Assembly: GCA_009801085.1 (NCBI GenBank)
Contig: VNWV01000001.1
Span: forward strand, 2,852,001 to 2,916,000
Direction of reading: 5' to 3'
DNA: 64,000 bases
Source: Lasiodiplodia sp. COLG20
Lineage: Eukaryota > Ascomycota > Dothideomycetes > Botryosphaeriales > Botryosphaeriaceae
A model generated the notes under the pieces. It was given only the letters and a program-made list of their open reading frames with translations, was not told where the DNA came from and searched no databases. Of this stretch, positions 23,701 to 36,605 are shown piece by piece. The translations under genes were made by a program, and so were the position numbers. Within the stretch, counting starts at the first letter, position 1, and each line of letters opens with the position of its first letter.

Positions 23701-26091
23701 ATGCCTTTGGATCGAAAGCCGACGCGGTACAGCCGTCTCGGGTCGCAGGACTTCGGGTCAGGAAGGCAGGATGGAGATGGCGTGGAGCTGAACGAACTGT
23801 GAGTGGGGAAAGGATCTGCAAGGAACACGGAAGCTGACTCTCGTTCCAGACCGCGGGCGCACTCGAGGACGCTGAGCGACAACTTCGAGGCCATCTTGGA
23901 GCGAAGCGCCAAGGACGGAAGTGACGACGAGGAGCAGCTGCTGAAGAAGCCGAAGCGGTCGGTGCACCGGCAGCGCACCTTCCGGCAACAGCATGTCTCG
24001 GGTTGGAGGGCGGGCGCCATCATCGCTGTCGTCTCGGCCGTCGTCGTGCTCATCCTCAATGTATGCGTAACGTTGTGGGTGACGTTCAGTCCCTTCGAGA
24101 AACAAGACGGCATTGGCACGCTCGTCGAGGGCAAATGCGACCACGTCAAGGAGGCGAGCCGATGGATTCACTTGGTCATCAACATCCTCAGCACCGTGCT
24201 GCTCAGCTGCAGCAACTACTGCATGCAAGTCCTGGCATCTCCCACGAGAGAGGAGCTGGTCAAAGCCCACAATCGCCGCTTCTGGCTGCATATCGGCGTG
24301 CCCAATCTTCGAAACCTCTTTCACATCGGAAAAGATCGCAGGAACCTGTTCCTCCTCCTGGCCGTCAGCTCCGTCCCGCTGCATCTTTTGTTCAACTCTG
24401 TTGTTTTTGCCAACATCCAAGCCAACGAATACCAAGTAATACCCGCGACGCCCGACTTCCTCGATGGCGGAAACTACTCGACGGCCGGGCTCGTGCCGGA
24501 CTACTTCTTCACCAAGAACTCGACAGGCCACATCGTTCCAGCTGACATCAAGAATTACACGATTGCTCTCGTTGCGAACGCGACAACGCTCAGAGACAGC
24601 ATCCAACAGGGCAAGATGGGCTACGAGAATATGACGGCCGAGGCGTGCAGCACCAACTACACGCAGCAGTTCATCTCGCACTACGGCAACGTGCTCGTCG
24701 TCCAGGACGAGATCCGCTTCGACGGCTTTGTCCACGGCGCCAACGACACGACGACGTACGAGACGTTCGACTGCGTTGTCGACGGCATTCCGAAATCGGC
24801 GACGGCCGCCGACTGCCTGACCAGCATCCCCTTTCACTCGATGCCAGAAGTTTTCCCGGCGTGGGACTGGCAGTGTCCGCCGCCGTGGCAGGACAACTGC
24901 ACCAAGGTCGACTACGACGTGCTGACGAGCCAGCCCGAGTGGGCGCCGTACGGGTCGCCAGTCAAGTACTGCCTGGCCGAGGTGGTCGAGGAGCACTGCC
25001 GGCTGCAGTTCAGCTTCGCCATCGCGGGGGCCGTCATCGCGTGCAACGTCATCAAGGCCGTGTGCATGGGCTACATCGTGTGGAAGTACCGGCAGGCCTT
25101 CCTGGCCACCATCGGCGACGCCCTGGCCTCGTTCCTCGATGACCCGGACCCGGAGACCAAGGGCCGCTGCCTGTACTCGCGCGACACGTTCAAGAAGGAG
25201 TGGGAGTGGATGCGCCACAACGACATGCGCGACCCCAAGGCCGTGGCCGTCGAGCCCGAGCGCCACTCGTCGCGCCGGCCCTTCTGGGGCGGCGCCGTCA
25301 GCAAGATGCGCTGGTTCGCCACCTACTTCATGTACTCGGTCGCCCTCATCATCGGCGCCGTCAGCATCAAGAAGACGCTGGCCGGCATGCCCACCGACGT
25401 GGCCGCCCTGTGGCGCACCGGCTTCGGCGACCTCCTAGGCAACAACCTCATCTCCGGCTCCGGCGGTAACAGCGTGCTAGCCAGCGTCCTCCTCGCCAAC
25501 CTGCCGCAAGCCCTGCTCTCCTACCTCTACCTCTGCTTCAACGCCCTGTACACGTGCATGCTCCTCACCCGCGAATGGACGCAGTACCTCCACTCCCGCA
25601 AACCTCTCCGCGTCACGGCCCCCGTCGGCCGCCAGCGCAGCACCTACTGGCTGCACCTGCCCTACCGCTACTCGATCCCCCTCCTCGTCGCCAGCGGCCT
25701 CCTCCACTGGCTCGCCAGCCAGTCTCTCTTCCTCGTCCAGGTCACCGTCACCGCCGAGCACGACCGCGACCCCGCCCGCGCCCGCCAGATCTCCACCTGC
25801 GGCTACTCGCCCGTCGCCATCATCCTCACCACCGCCCTCGGCTCCCTCATCGTCCTCGGCGGTCTGGGACTCGCCCTGCGCAGATACCCCGCCGGCATGC
25901 CGCTCGCGAGTAGCTGCAGTGCCGTCATCAGCGCCGCTTGCCACCCGCCCGAGGACGATGTCGATGCCGCCGTCTTGCCCGTGCAGTGGGGCGTCGTCGT
26001 TGAGCCCGGGTGGAGGCAGGAGGATGTGGGGCATTGCTCGTTTACTAGTTTCGAGGTGAAGGAGATGGTGAGGGGGAGAAGGTACGCGTGA
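23701..26091 (+). CDS. DUF6536-type multi-TM fungal protein (GC-rich copy)
   Basis: Exons 23701-23798 and 23850-26091 give 779 aa. The ATG at 23701 starts MPLDRKPTRYSRLGSQD; the CT|GTGAGT donor and TTCCAG|A acceptor join in phase. A hydrophilic N-tail of ~80 residues includes RTLSDNFEAILERS. DUF6536 covers ~84-240: GWRAGAIIAVVSAVVVLILN, GIGTLVEGKCDHVKEAS, NILSTVLLSCSNYCMQVL, SPTREELVKAH and SSVPLHLLFNSVVF. A large loop with Cys residues and several N-x-S/T sites follows (~250-400), likely extracytoplasmic. Further TM segments carry QRSTYWLHLPYRYSIPL and, near the end, VISAACHP and GHCSFTSFE. Function is unknown throughout the family. Very GC-rich third codon positions make long spurious ORFs on the opposite strand. 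Confidence 0.88.
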
Positions 26092-27025
26092 TGAAATTTT
26101 TTTTTCTTTTTTTGCATGGTATGAAAGCATATAGACAACGAAGTAAACGGGAAAAAGAAAGCGTAATATTTGCATGGTGGACGGCGTTTTGCTTGTTCTT
26201 TTTTTTTTTTTTTTTTTTTCTCAACTTTGAAGCGATGGCATACACACGCAAGAGACTGGACTTCGTTATATCTATTACCAACTCAATTAGTATTAAGCAT
26301 TTTCGGACCTGGCAAATAAGATTACTCATTTTCCCTGCATATCTTCACATCTCTCTTCCACTACTTCTCTCCCGAGATCCTCTCTATTGCGGGGAGTTCG
26401 CCCCCCAGGTGGAGGTGCTGTGACCAACGTTTCGACGCCGGCGGGGCTCACACGTTCTGTACAAAGTAGTCTAGTAGTTCTTGTTTGAAGCCGAACAAAA
26501 TCATCACTGATTGTAGGAATCCCCCCAGAACCTCCTTATATTTTGGCTTCTCACGAGGAATTTGTCACCTTAGAATGTTCAGAAGTTAATCGAGTCACGC
26601 TTATGCTACAGAGACGCTAATTTAACTACCAAGAACGAAATTTGGACAACGAACGCTTTCCGCGTTTGGATATGAGAGTAAAGAAGAAATACTCATGTGT
26701 ACGTCCGGGAAATATTTTCTTTTTCAAGGAAATTCTTTTGACTCGCTCGGCACTTTACGAGAAAGTCTCCCCGGCAGTTGTAGGTCTGACCGCATCCGTT
26801 ACGTGAGCTCTGCGAGATGAAAAGGAAAAGAAAAAGGGAAACTCGAAAAGATTTAGCTAGCAAAAAGACAACAAGTCTAGCCTCCCAAAATCGCTTTTTG
26901 TGTTTTCAGAAGAGAGAAAGGAATGTGGAATAGAAAAGACAAGGAAAAAGAATAACCAAAAATACCCCCCAAAACCATACTACCCTAGCTTCTCTCATGA
27001 GTCTTTTACCAATAATACGCTCTAC
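26092..27025. other. Convergent intergenic region
   Basis: About 0.9 kb between the 3' ends of the DUF6536 gene and TFC3. AT-rich, with T-runs that fit terminators on both sides, including T21 at 26199-26219. A-rich sequence at 26815-26970 precedes the TFC3 stop. No gene seen. Confidence 0.5.
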
Positions 27026-30000
27026 TCACTCCGCCAGCACGCACCACCACCACTCACCCAACCTCCAACCTCTCGGCTTCTCCCCGTCCTTAAGTGCCAA
27101 CCTCATCTTCTCGACCGCTCCAACCTGCGTCAACCAAGCGAGACAGAGCTCAATCTCCCACTCGCCCATCGCGTCCTTCAGCGCCTTGCCTATGCCTTCG
27201 ACGCCGATGCCAGGCCTGCCGAACACGACGTGCAGCACCGCCGTCACGACCCTGTGCCACCACTCCCAGATCGTGTTGCCGAACAGGTCCGCCCACAGCG
27301 GCACGAAGCCGTCGTGCTCGCCGCCCTCCACCGGTAGCGGAGGCGGGGGCAGCGCCTCGATGCCCTGCGCCCTCAGCAGCAAGTTGCCGTACACGTACTT
27401 GTCTGTGGGCACGATCTCTAGCGGCCACGTGACGCGCCTGCGGTCCATCTGCACCGTCTTGTAGTGGCCCTCGGTGAAGCCCCACTTGGTCATGCGAGGA
27501 AAAGGGTTGCCGATCGTGTGGTCGGTCGGTGGGAAAACCGTGTTGATCCTGACGAGGCCGCTTTGCGCGAGGTTGATGATTGTGAGGATGTGGCCGTCCT
27601 TGGCCGCGTTGGATATCGTGTAAGCCGGTGCGCCGCTGGCAAAGGCGTCGTCGAGATCCTTCTTGAACTGCATGGCGTCCATGAGCTGGATGGGAAGAAG
27701 CTGGCGCTCGAAGGCCTTGGGGAAGGTCCGATCGACGCCATAGTTACGGCCGGGCCTGGTGCGGCCCTTCTGCTCGTCGCGGAAGTACTTGGTCGAGACG
27801 AGCTCCGACGTCGCCTTGTTAAGAGTCTTTTCGTCGATGGTCTTGAGTTTCTCGCCGAAAGACTCCGTGTCGAACTGCTCCTCAGGCGCCATGATGGCAG
27901 CACGAACCCAAGTCTTGGCTCGTTCAAGCACCTTTTGTTGAATTCGGCTTGATGCCGACTTTTCCTTTGGCTTTGGCCGAGAGGTGAGTGGGAGATAAAA
28001 CGAGTATTGCTGCGTAAGCTCCTTGCGCCTCGTAGAAAGACAACCTTCGTTGTACAATGACTCTTTAGGGGGACCGCTCCACTCGTTGACTTCATGAATG
28101 ACGAAAGCGTCATCCAACTCCTTACGGGTTGTCGGAAGGTCGGCATGGCCCTCTGCCTCCTTAGGTGGCCTGATGCTAATGTTCTGCATGGTCCACTTGA
28201 CAATGCCATCCCAGTCATACTCTTCAACATTGTCGTAATTGATAGGTGGGATATCTCCACATTCGTACGCCAACAGGTATGCTTGCTGGAACTCATCAAA
28301 GAGATTCTCAACTACTTCTGCGCAACGAGTCTTGAGCCAAACCCAACGATTGCGGAATGATGTGAGATCCCAACGTTCGTGTGTCCTGAAAATCTTCCTG
28401 ATTTGATCCCAGCTGGTGTAGCCTTCAATACCACCTAGCAGAGATTGGACAACAACCATGGCGTAGAGAAGCTTTTTGGTGTCTGCAGTTGAGATGACGC
28501 ACAACGGATCTTGGGTGGGGGCGCGAGCCAGGTGAGTTTTCGATGGTCGGGGTCCCTTCTGGCGGCGACGTGGTTCGGAAGCACCGCCTTCCAGTATATC
28601 CAAGGCTGTGGTCCGTCTGCGGCGTTTAGTGGCGCGTCCACCAGTTCTACCAGTCCCCCTACGTCGCTTGCCAGTTTCCATTACGAATCCATCAGGAGCA
28701 TCACTCTCATCCGTCTCGTCAAACGAAGGTGGCTCGAAAGGAGTGAAGGCTTGGCTATACAAGTCACCCCACTTCAAGCCTGACCACATCCACTCGTTCT
28801 CAGGCTCCTCTTGGTCGCCGTAGTAGTTGTGGTTGATGAAGTGTGGCTGCCTCACAACCAAACCAAGATCCTCATTCTTCCTCAAGTACTGGTCTTCCCA
28901 ATGGCTGACAACAATGAGCTCACGCTCGAATTTGCTCAGATTAGCGTTGCCACGTCGATTATGATCACGCTCCTTGCCCTTCATCTTGATCGAGTCTTTC
29001 ATCTCCTCGAGCGATCGAGGCATGGAATCTTCGAATTCCTGCTGGTGCTGAGCGTGAGGCTGGACCCACAGTGACAGGCGCGCATCGCGGACAACGTAGT
29101 ACTCGGTCGAGAAGGTTCCAGTGTGTGGATAGAAGAGAATGTCAGGATCCGTGAGGGTAGTGATGTCTTGAATATTCCACGTAGCATCGTAGGTGTCAGG
29201 GCCGGCATTTTTGAAGCTCCATTCCGTCGGACGTGGTTTTTCAATGCGGAAAGACGAAACAGAGGCTGCGCCAGATGAATCAACAGACGCAACCGAGCCT
29301 CTCCGGCTTTGGGAAGGACTGAGGTTGACTTGGAACGTAGGTATTCGGCCAGGGGTTTCAGCACCGTCAGCGGAGCCGACCGAACTGACCGTTGAACGCC
29401 TTCTTCTCCTCCTCCTCTTGGATGGCTCTGGGACTGGCGTCCCTGACCGCGAGCTGAATGGCGTACCAAACATGCTAGAATCATCAGAATCGGACGCAAG
29501 AGCGCTGTCATGGGTTGGACGGTGGAAGATGAAGTTGTCAACTTGGAAAGTACTACTCATCTCACTGAATGAGCGGGTCCTGGTCGGAGTAGTCGGCTCA
29601 GAAACGTTCTCGTCGTCTTCCGAGTCATAAGGCCTGAGATATCTTGCCTGGAATGGATTCCAGGGGTCGTCATCTGGATCGGCTGCCGGTCGTGGAAGAC
29701 CTGCAAGACGCTTGCGTCCGGTGCGTCCGGTGAGAATAGGTCGAGGAGTTCCCCCTCTACCACGACCACCGCGTCCACGGCCAGCCCTTGGAAGACGCGG
29801 AATTCCCTTAGCCTCACGCTCAAGCTTGCGTGCCCTCTCCTCGTCCCGCTTTCTTTGATTCTCGGCCGTACGCAACTCCATGTCTCGCATCCATGGAGGT
29901 AGATTTGAGCGTTCCACGCGGACTGAAGTGTCCTTCTCATACTTGTCGCCGTACCAGGAGTTTCCAATCTCCTCCTCGTACTCCTTCATCTGAGGGGGAG

Positions 30001-33000
30001 TGTAAACACGAGGCCAAGCCGCAATAACCTTCTTTTGAGTATCCAACACCAGCGGATCCGATTGTGCAATATTTGGCAAAGTGAGGATGTGCCTGGTTGT
30101 CATGACTCCGTTTTTGTTCTTGAAAGTGTACGCGAAGCGACGCACTTTGCAAGATTCAATGGCGTTCTTGATGGTTCTCTTGATGGTGTCGCGGTCGACT
30201 TGTCTCTCTGCACCATACTCTTTGTTCCACGTTCCAACAAAAGGCCTGTGGATCTCGAAATCGCCAGGGAAAACTCCACCGCACTTCTCGATGATACTGA
30301 CAAGCAGTTTTGTACGATTGAAGTTAAGAATCCCTCCGCCGCTCAACTTAACGCCTTGCTTTTTTCCTCCTGCCCACTTGCCTTTCTGCCGTTTGAAGGG
30401 CACGGAAGAGGGTGCTTCCTCCTCGAGGGCAGGCATCTGTTCATCCTGAACTGCACTTGGTTCAGGTGGCGGTGCTGGTGGATCAGTGGCGGACTGAGAT
30501 TCTGTCAATAGTTCACGACTTTCTGGCGCCTCTTTTGGTGTAGAGGCTTCCAGCGGTGGGTGTAGAGCATCATCATCTTGACCCTGGTTTGGCGGGGCGT
30601 CTTGAAGCGTGTCGTCTTCTGAGGGTGCCGGCATTCCAGCATCTGCTTCTTCTGCCGGCCGATTGGCAACGGACAACTGATTATCACCCTCAGCAAGGTC
30701 CACTCCTGTATGAGTTTCCCCAATTTGCGCCGCCTTCCTCAGCTGGGAAAATATGCCTTGCCCATTTGAAGCCAACGAGGCGCGTCTGAGCAGCCTCGGA
30801 TCTTCCTCCTCAGTTTCGCTCCCTGTATCAGCTGGTATCTCGGATTGAGGTTGATTGGCCTTCCTGACAGACCCCTGCGAGCTCACGACTGCGCTCATCG
30901 AGTGCGCAGGCTGGGTGGGTGGCGAGGGCTGGAATGAATCTTGCCTCACAGGTGAGGCAGTAGGCTGTACAGCCAATGCTGACGCGGTATCCGCAGCTGT
31001 ACTTGAAGGCCTCCTCTTCGAAGGAGTAAAGCTACCCCACATGGGACCTCGCCCATTCTCTAGCTTCTTGTCTGAGCTGGGTGCTCTAGACGGCAAATGC
31101 TGGAATGTCTGCTGGTAAGGGCTTTGATAGAAAGACGTGCTGGCCGGAGCGGCGGAACGAAGCTGATCGTAAAGCCCGCTATGCCGACTTTCTGCCCGTT
31201 GTCCAGTGGTCCTTGTTGTCGAGGGGGTTAAAAAAGGCAGTAAATTGGCCCCGGTACCGTTTCCGTTAGCACCGCTCACTGAAGTTGAGCCACCAAGGTG
31301 AGTCGATGCCATAATTGGCGATGTAGCAGCTGGTGTCGAAAAAGGCTGCATTGGGCCGTGGCCGTTAGGAGTTGGCATTTGACCAAACGGGTTTGACCGC
31401 ATGGCCACAAAGGAACTGTCTGAGCCTACACTACTTGGGCGGACTTGATCCATCTGGCCTGATGCAGGTGATTTCAGGCCTGGGTGCTGAGTAGTTGCCA
31501 AGTTGGATCCGTTGGATACGACTCCGGCCATGAAGTCCCCCATCGGGGTTCGGGTTGGAGGCACGGGAGTCGATGTGACACTTCTGCTGTGCTCTTGTGC
31601 GGCGGCAATGAAAGGGTTGAAAGGTTGAGGAGCTGGTGTGTATAGAGATGGATAACTCTGCTGGTACTCTGCCGCCATCGCAACAAAAGGGTTGAATTGA
31701 GCAGGTGCTTTAGCGGAGCCTCCTGTGTCTTCAGATTGACTTCCGTTCAATCCAGCTACTTCATTCGAATCCCTACCTGGTGTTGCGAACTGGCCACTCA
31801 GTGTCTGGTTTTCCGGAGCCACATCGTGTTTCGGGGTTTGCAAGGCCCCAATCGCCGTGGTGGAGGCCGAAGCAGCAGAATCTTCACCAAGAGTAGGAGC
31901 AGGTGATTTGAGGTAGGCAGACAAGAGCTGTTGAGTAGGTCCACCGTTGGCAATTGAAGCAGTGGCCGTATCTCCAGTGTTCTTCTTAGCTGACTTCCGA
32001 GGCTTCGGGGGTGCGTTAGGATCCTTTCGTGCTCTTCCACGCTTTTTAGGAGCAGTAGCAGGTGTCTGAGCTGATGGTGTTTGGGTCAAGGGCCCGGGTG
32101 TCGCAATCGAGGTAGCAGGCGATGACTGTTGTGTCTGCAGATCGGCGTTCGGGCGATTCACTGGGGTAGAAGATGGTGTAGAAGGCATTTCATCGAGCAT
32201 GTGGAAAATTGGAGGCTCCGCTGAGTTACTCGGGCGAGGGAGGTCTTGAGGAGCCAGTGGCAACGCGGGCATTCGCTCCGTTGGTCCTGAGATGTGGGGC
32301 TCGTGGCCTTGGGTTATCGCTTGCGCAGATACCGCCTGAGTATCAGCACTTGGAGTCTGCTCTGAAGCACCGTTACCGATGGGCTGGTCTACTCCAGGGA
32401 TGCTTGTTGACTGAGAATTAGCTAGAGCTTCAATAGAATTGTTAGCTCCAGGCAACGATTCCGACAGACGTTGCTTCTGACGAGCCGCCGCTTGACTCCT
32501 TGCCTCTTGGAGATGAGCATCAGATCTTGCTTTAGCATCCGCAACCTTCGCGGTGAAGTCTGGTGTACCGATTTCAAGGCCCTTCAGCGTATTCATCACA
32601 ATAACAACCACCTTGGCTTTCTTCGGTCGACCTTTGGCAGCCGGATCCCGTGGTTTCTTACCCCAGTCAGGGTTAACGTAAACTCCGGGTTGCGGTTTCT
32701 CAACTTCCGCTTCAGGCTCTTCGGTAGGTTTGTTCAACTTCCTGCGTTTGTAGGTTCTCTTGGCTGACGGGGTCTCGGAGGCTGCGCCCGCACCACGGTT
32801 ATCCGTGTTGCCGTCGAACATTTCACCGAAAGCCTCCGTTGCATCCTCAGTAGTTATGTTATTGTTGTTGGCATTCTGAGTCTGCTCCGGTGTGAGCGGA
32901 ATCTCTTGATTGAGCAAGGACTTCCTCTTTCGGCTGGGAGCCGGTCCATTAGTCGATCGCCGTGTATATTTTCTCTTTGGCTTGTCAACGCCCGCTGCTG

Positions 33001-35066
33001 ATTTCTTTCGAGAAGAAGCTGGCGGGAAATCATCGTCCGAGTCAACCGAAACCTCACGTTGCGAACGAGTGTAGCCTCCAGTGATGAAGGCTGGCATGTA
33101 ACCACGGCTCGGGAGGGGCTTAAGGTTTGCCATGACAGACTTGTTCGCGTCCTTCAGAGTACCCATGCCATTGCGGCCTTCGAAGCAGGATTCGTGGATC
33201 TTCGGAAATCCCCATTCATCGAGCTCCCCATACTCACGGTGGACGGTCTCTCGAACGTGCTTCTGGTTCTTGGCTCGAGGCTTCTTGCCAGGATTCATGT
33301 TCACAGGCTGCGTGATAACAACTTCCCAGGCCGCCTCTCCAACGTCAACGGCAAGCTGGAAATTGCCATATGTGCGGTAGACGTAATGCAGGTATTTGTC
33401 ACTTTGACCCGTATCTCGGATGATAGCAAAGTGACGAAGGTGAGGTGGCTGAGAGATATGCCAGATATCGGAGATACGGCCGAGAATAGCATCGATGGGG
33501 CGACGGTAGAAGGTTCCTAGACCATGATCACGGATGACGGCAGTTGTAGCACCCGAATGACCAGTGGCCCTGATGATGTCCCAGAGCAGATTGATAACAG
33601 GCCGGTCAGGATCCCACTGCGGCGGAAGCCTTTTGATCTCTTGGACGTCGCTTTCTTGTTGGACCAACGCCTGGCTTGCACCGGCTTCCTCAACCTCCTC
33701 ATCAGGATCAAGGTCGCCCTCGGCATCCTCATCCGCCCCAGCTTCCGTCTCTCTTTTGTGTTTCTTTGCCTCTTTCATACTCATGGTGACGAAGATCATC
33801 CTATCGCGCTGCGTAGGTTCTCGAACCATCTTGATGCAGCGGTACCATTTTTGGCTTGCAGCGTACCCTTTGATCTGAGCTTTCACCTTCTTGACAAGTC
33901 CCAAACCCTCCAAGCGCCTCATGGATCTCCATAATGACTTCATCTCCCACGTCTTGGTGGTGATACCAAGTTTCCTCTTGCAGTCCTCGATGGTTACAAT
34001 CTTGCAATCCTGAAGGATGTTCATGAGGATGTCGAAGAACTTGTCATACAAAAGTAAGCCATCCTGGAAGATGACAGCCTTGATTTCATCCGGAGTAGAG
34101 CGAGCGTGAATAGGAGGCAGGGCAGCTTTCTTCTGCCTCTGCGTCTTCGCGTATCTCTTGAGGGTGCAAAGACTAGTACGCGTGCCCTTGGCGAGGACGT
34201 GGACTTTGGTGATGTAGCCATGCTTGGCCAGATTATCCGTCCGCTTCGGTACAGAGCGCTTATCCTGGCCGCTGATGCGAGTGATCTCTGGCTGTACGAC
34301 ACCCTTCTCGCCATGCGCCGCGATGATGGACAAGATAATGAACTCGTGACGAGGTATCCGTTTCGGATCGACACCATGTCCGGTCATGGCCATCCACATA
34401 CGCTCCTCGCTCACGAAAAGTTTGGGGGTAGCATCTTCAGCAGAGGCAGCTGCCCCGTCCTCTTCACCAGCGGCCGGAGCCTCGGTCGCCGGATTGGACT
34501 TTTTCTGGCTCTCGAGGGCCTCGAATTCTGCGAGAGATGGGATCTGCGCGCTCTGATCTCCGTTCAAACAAATGTCAGGATGCGCCGTCAGCCATATCCA
34601 GACCTTCTCTTGCAGACGGCGGTCAGCATGCTGCGTCGATGCCGCGCCACGGCCCGAACGTCCACCAGGACGAACGTCATTGTCCTGTTCGGCATAAAAT
34701 TTACGAATAAGGTCCTTGAAGTCGGAAGTGCTTGCGCCTGCGTACACGGGGGCCAGTTAGCCGATGAACAGCAAAGTGGAGCGGCAGAAACGCAGAAGCG
34801 CCGCATGGAAGCCACGGGAGTCGAACGTGCGACCAGACGCGAGCCGCAACAAAATGCAATGCAGTGCATCAAGGTCAAAGGCAGGAAATTTCCTCAAAGG
34901 GGTAGTCCGACAAAGAGTGAGGCCGTGATTCGTCGCAGGGCAAGACCTTGCAGAAATCTTCGCACTGCGCTCTGCGACAGCCAGACAGTCCGCACATACC
35001 TTGCTCGCCGCGCAGGGCGATTTCCTCGAGCAGAAACTCGATGAGATCGTCGAAACCTTTCGCCAT
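27026..35066 (-). CDS. TFC3: TFIIIC B-block-binding subunit Tfc3-like
   Basis: Largest subunit of TFIIIC, which binds the B box of tRNA genes and recruits TFIIIB/Pol III. Exon 1 is 35066-35000 and exon 2 is 34737-27026, with a 262-nt intron; the join gives ALRGEQGASTSDFKDLI and 2592 aa. The B-block winged-helix domain lies at ~130-215 (RIPRHEFIILSIIAAHGEKG, then EITRISGQDKRSVPKRTDNL). More winged-helix-like segments follow to ~470. Residues ~570-1480 are a long Pro/Ser/Thr/Gln-rich linker with AT-hook-like KKRGRARK, RG-rich GRGRGGRGRGG and repeated NPF motifs. The C-terminal part (~1480-2592) contains the conserved tau-138-like blocks with many basic Arg/Lys runs. The protein is more than twice the size of yeast Tfc3, as is usual in Pezizomycotina. 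The 7.7-kb second exon is uninterrupted. Confidence 0.88.
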
Positions 35067-35639
35067 CTTCCGCCACCCTCCGCCGTCTCCTCTTGTTGCG
35101 AAGCTGAGGGCGCAGGCTAGGTCATGTAGGTGAGGGTGCGGTTCGAACTTGTGACTGTGGCGGGCGGTGATAACGGATGCAGCCTCGCCAAGGGAGCGGG
35201 CAAAACCTCAAGAAGCGATGTGGCCCGTGCGGCGGGGTACGTCAGGGTTCGCGAAATTTCCGGAGATGGCAGCTGCGGGTCGCGGTAATCTTTAAGGTGC
35301 ATGCGACTTGCCGGCCGGGAGGGTGAGTGTTTCAAAGTTTTGGTGTGCAGCGGCGTTGTCGGTGTTTGTGTAGCGAGGTGGAGGTCGGGTGGTCATTTGC
35401 GGCAGGTAGCGGGCCGTGGCAATCAAGCGACGGCGACAGGAAGGTACGCTCAGCCTATGTCACGCCCACGTGAGACAGTGGATGGGTTGGGAACTGAATG
35501 AATACTTTTTGGTATCTTTGGAAGCCACTACATGGGCACTACCCGCAGCGGCGAGCAGCGAGCAGCGAACTACACTCCGAACGCCGTGCGTACATGATGG
35601 TATTTCCCGTCTTATGCGCAAAAGCAATTGTGCAGCCTC
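35067..35639. other. TFC3 promoter and 3' flank of the CCDC137-like gene
   Basis: About 0.57 kb between two minus-strand genes. It should hold the TFC3 promoter and the neighbour's terminator. GC-rich, no convincing ORF or tRNA. Confidence 0.4.
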
Positions 35640-36605
35640 TCAAGCGCCCTTCTTCTCCGCCATCATTGCCCTGTATCTCTCGATGATATTCTTGCGTTCC
35701 TCACCCAGCTCCTCTCTCCTCTTCAAACTGCCCGCCGCGTTCGGGATATCCGCGACCTGGACCCTCGCGCCGTTCTTGATCTTGAACTTTTCCTTCGGTA
35801 TTGCTTTGAAAGTCGGCGGAGCCTGTGCGACATCGTTCAAGCCCTTTGGCTCCTCTCTCTTCTGCTTGAGCACAGCCCACGGGTCATCCTCAACACCGCC
35901 CTTTCGCTTGCCCTTCTTCTTCCCGCCTGTTTCCGTCGGTATCGGAGCCGTTTTGTCTTCCCACATGGCTTCCTGCTCGTCCTCCTCGATCTCAGCCAGG
36001 TCTCGCTCCTCCTGCTCCCGCTCCTTGATCTTCTCCTCTTCTTCGTGCCATTGGCTGATCATCTTTTGGATTCTCTTCTCCGTCTTTGTCTGCCGTTCCT
36101 TGAACCCTTCCATCTTTTTGCCCTTGCGGGCCAGGCCCGCGACGGGTAGTGACTGATCTACACGCGCTGCAAAATCGGACATACGCTCGCCCGGTTGGAT
36201 CTTGGGCATCTCCGGTGTGGGTTTTGCGGGTTCTGATTTTTGGCTATCCTTACTGTCGCCGTTGGCCTTGCGCTTCTTGCCGCGAGGCTCTTTGCCGTCA
36301 TCGAGCCCCTTGACGCCCTTACGGGTTTGTGAAAACTGCATAAGGCGCGCGAAGGCCTTGGGTGTGTCGTCTGCGCCATATCCCTCTATCCGCTTAGCCT
36401 TCTTCTTGTCCTTGCGTTGCTTTGTCTTGGAAGCGAAGCTGTCGCTCAAGGTCCCGGATTCTCGAACGGATAGCGGCTTTGCACGCGCAGTCGGGGGGAG
36501 GTCGTAACTGCAGAGAGAAAGTCAGCATGTGAAGCTGAGTGGTAAATGCGACAATGAGCCATACTCGTCATCTTCTCTGGCCTTGCGCTTGTGTTTGTGA
36601 GGCAT
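35640..36605 (-). CDS. Lys/Glu-rich coiled-coil protein, CCDC137/Ycr016w-like
   Basis: Exons 36605-36565 and 36507-35640 give 302 aa. The small first exon encodes MPHKHKRKAREDD, and the GA|GTATGG donor joins in phase to YDLPPTARAKPL. The protein is highly charged and looks nuclear or nucleolar: KQRKDKKKAKR and RGKKRKANG basic runs. A PKIQPGERMSDFAARVDQSL motif resembles the P-x-x-x-GE-S-x-x-x-F-x-x-R-V box of CCDC137-type proteins. Long helical coiled coil follows (KRIQKMISQWHEEEEKIKER), then a conserved-looking tail (PPTFKAIPKEKFKIKNGARV). A role in ribosome biogenesis is inferred from composition and the weak family match only. Confidence 0.65.

Noticed and set aside
23758..25266. 502-codon open frame on the minus strand, antisense to the GC-rich DUF6536 gene
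   Set aside because: It exactly overlaps a real coding exon with GC-rich third positions, which suppress antisense stops. It has no domain and an Arg/Val/Leu/Asp-biased composition.
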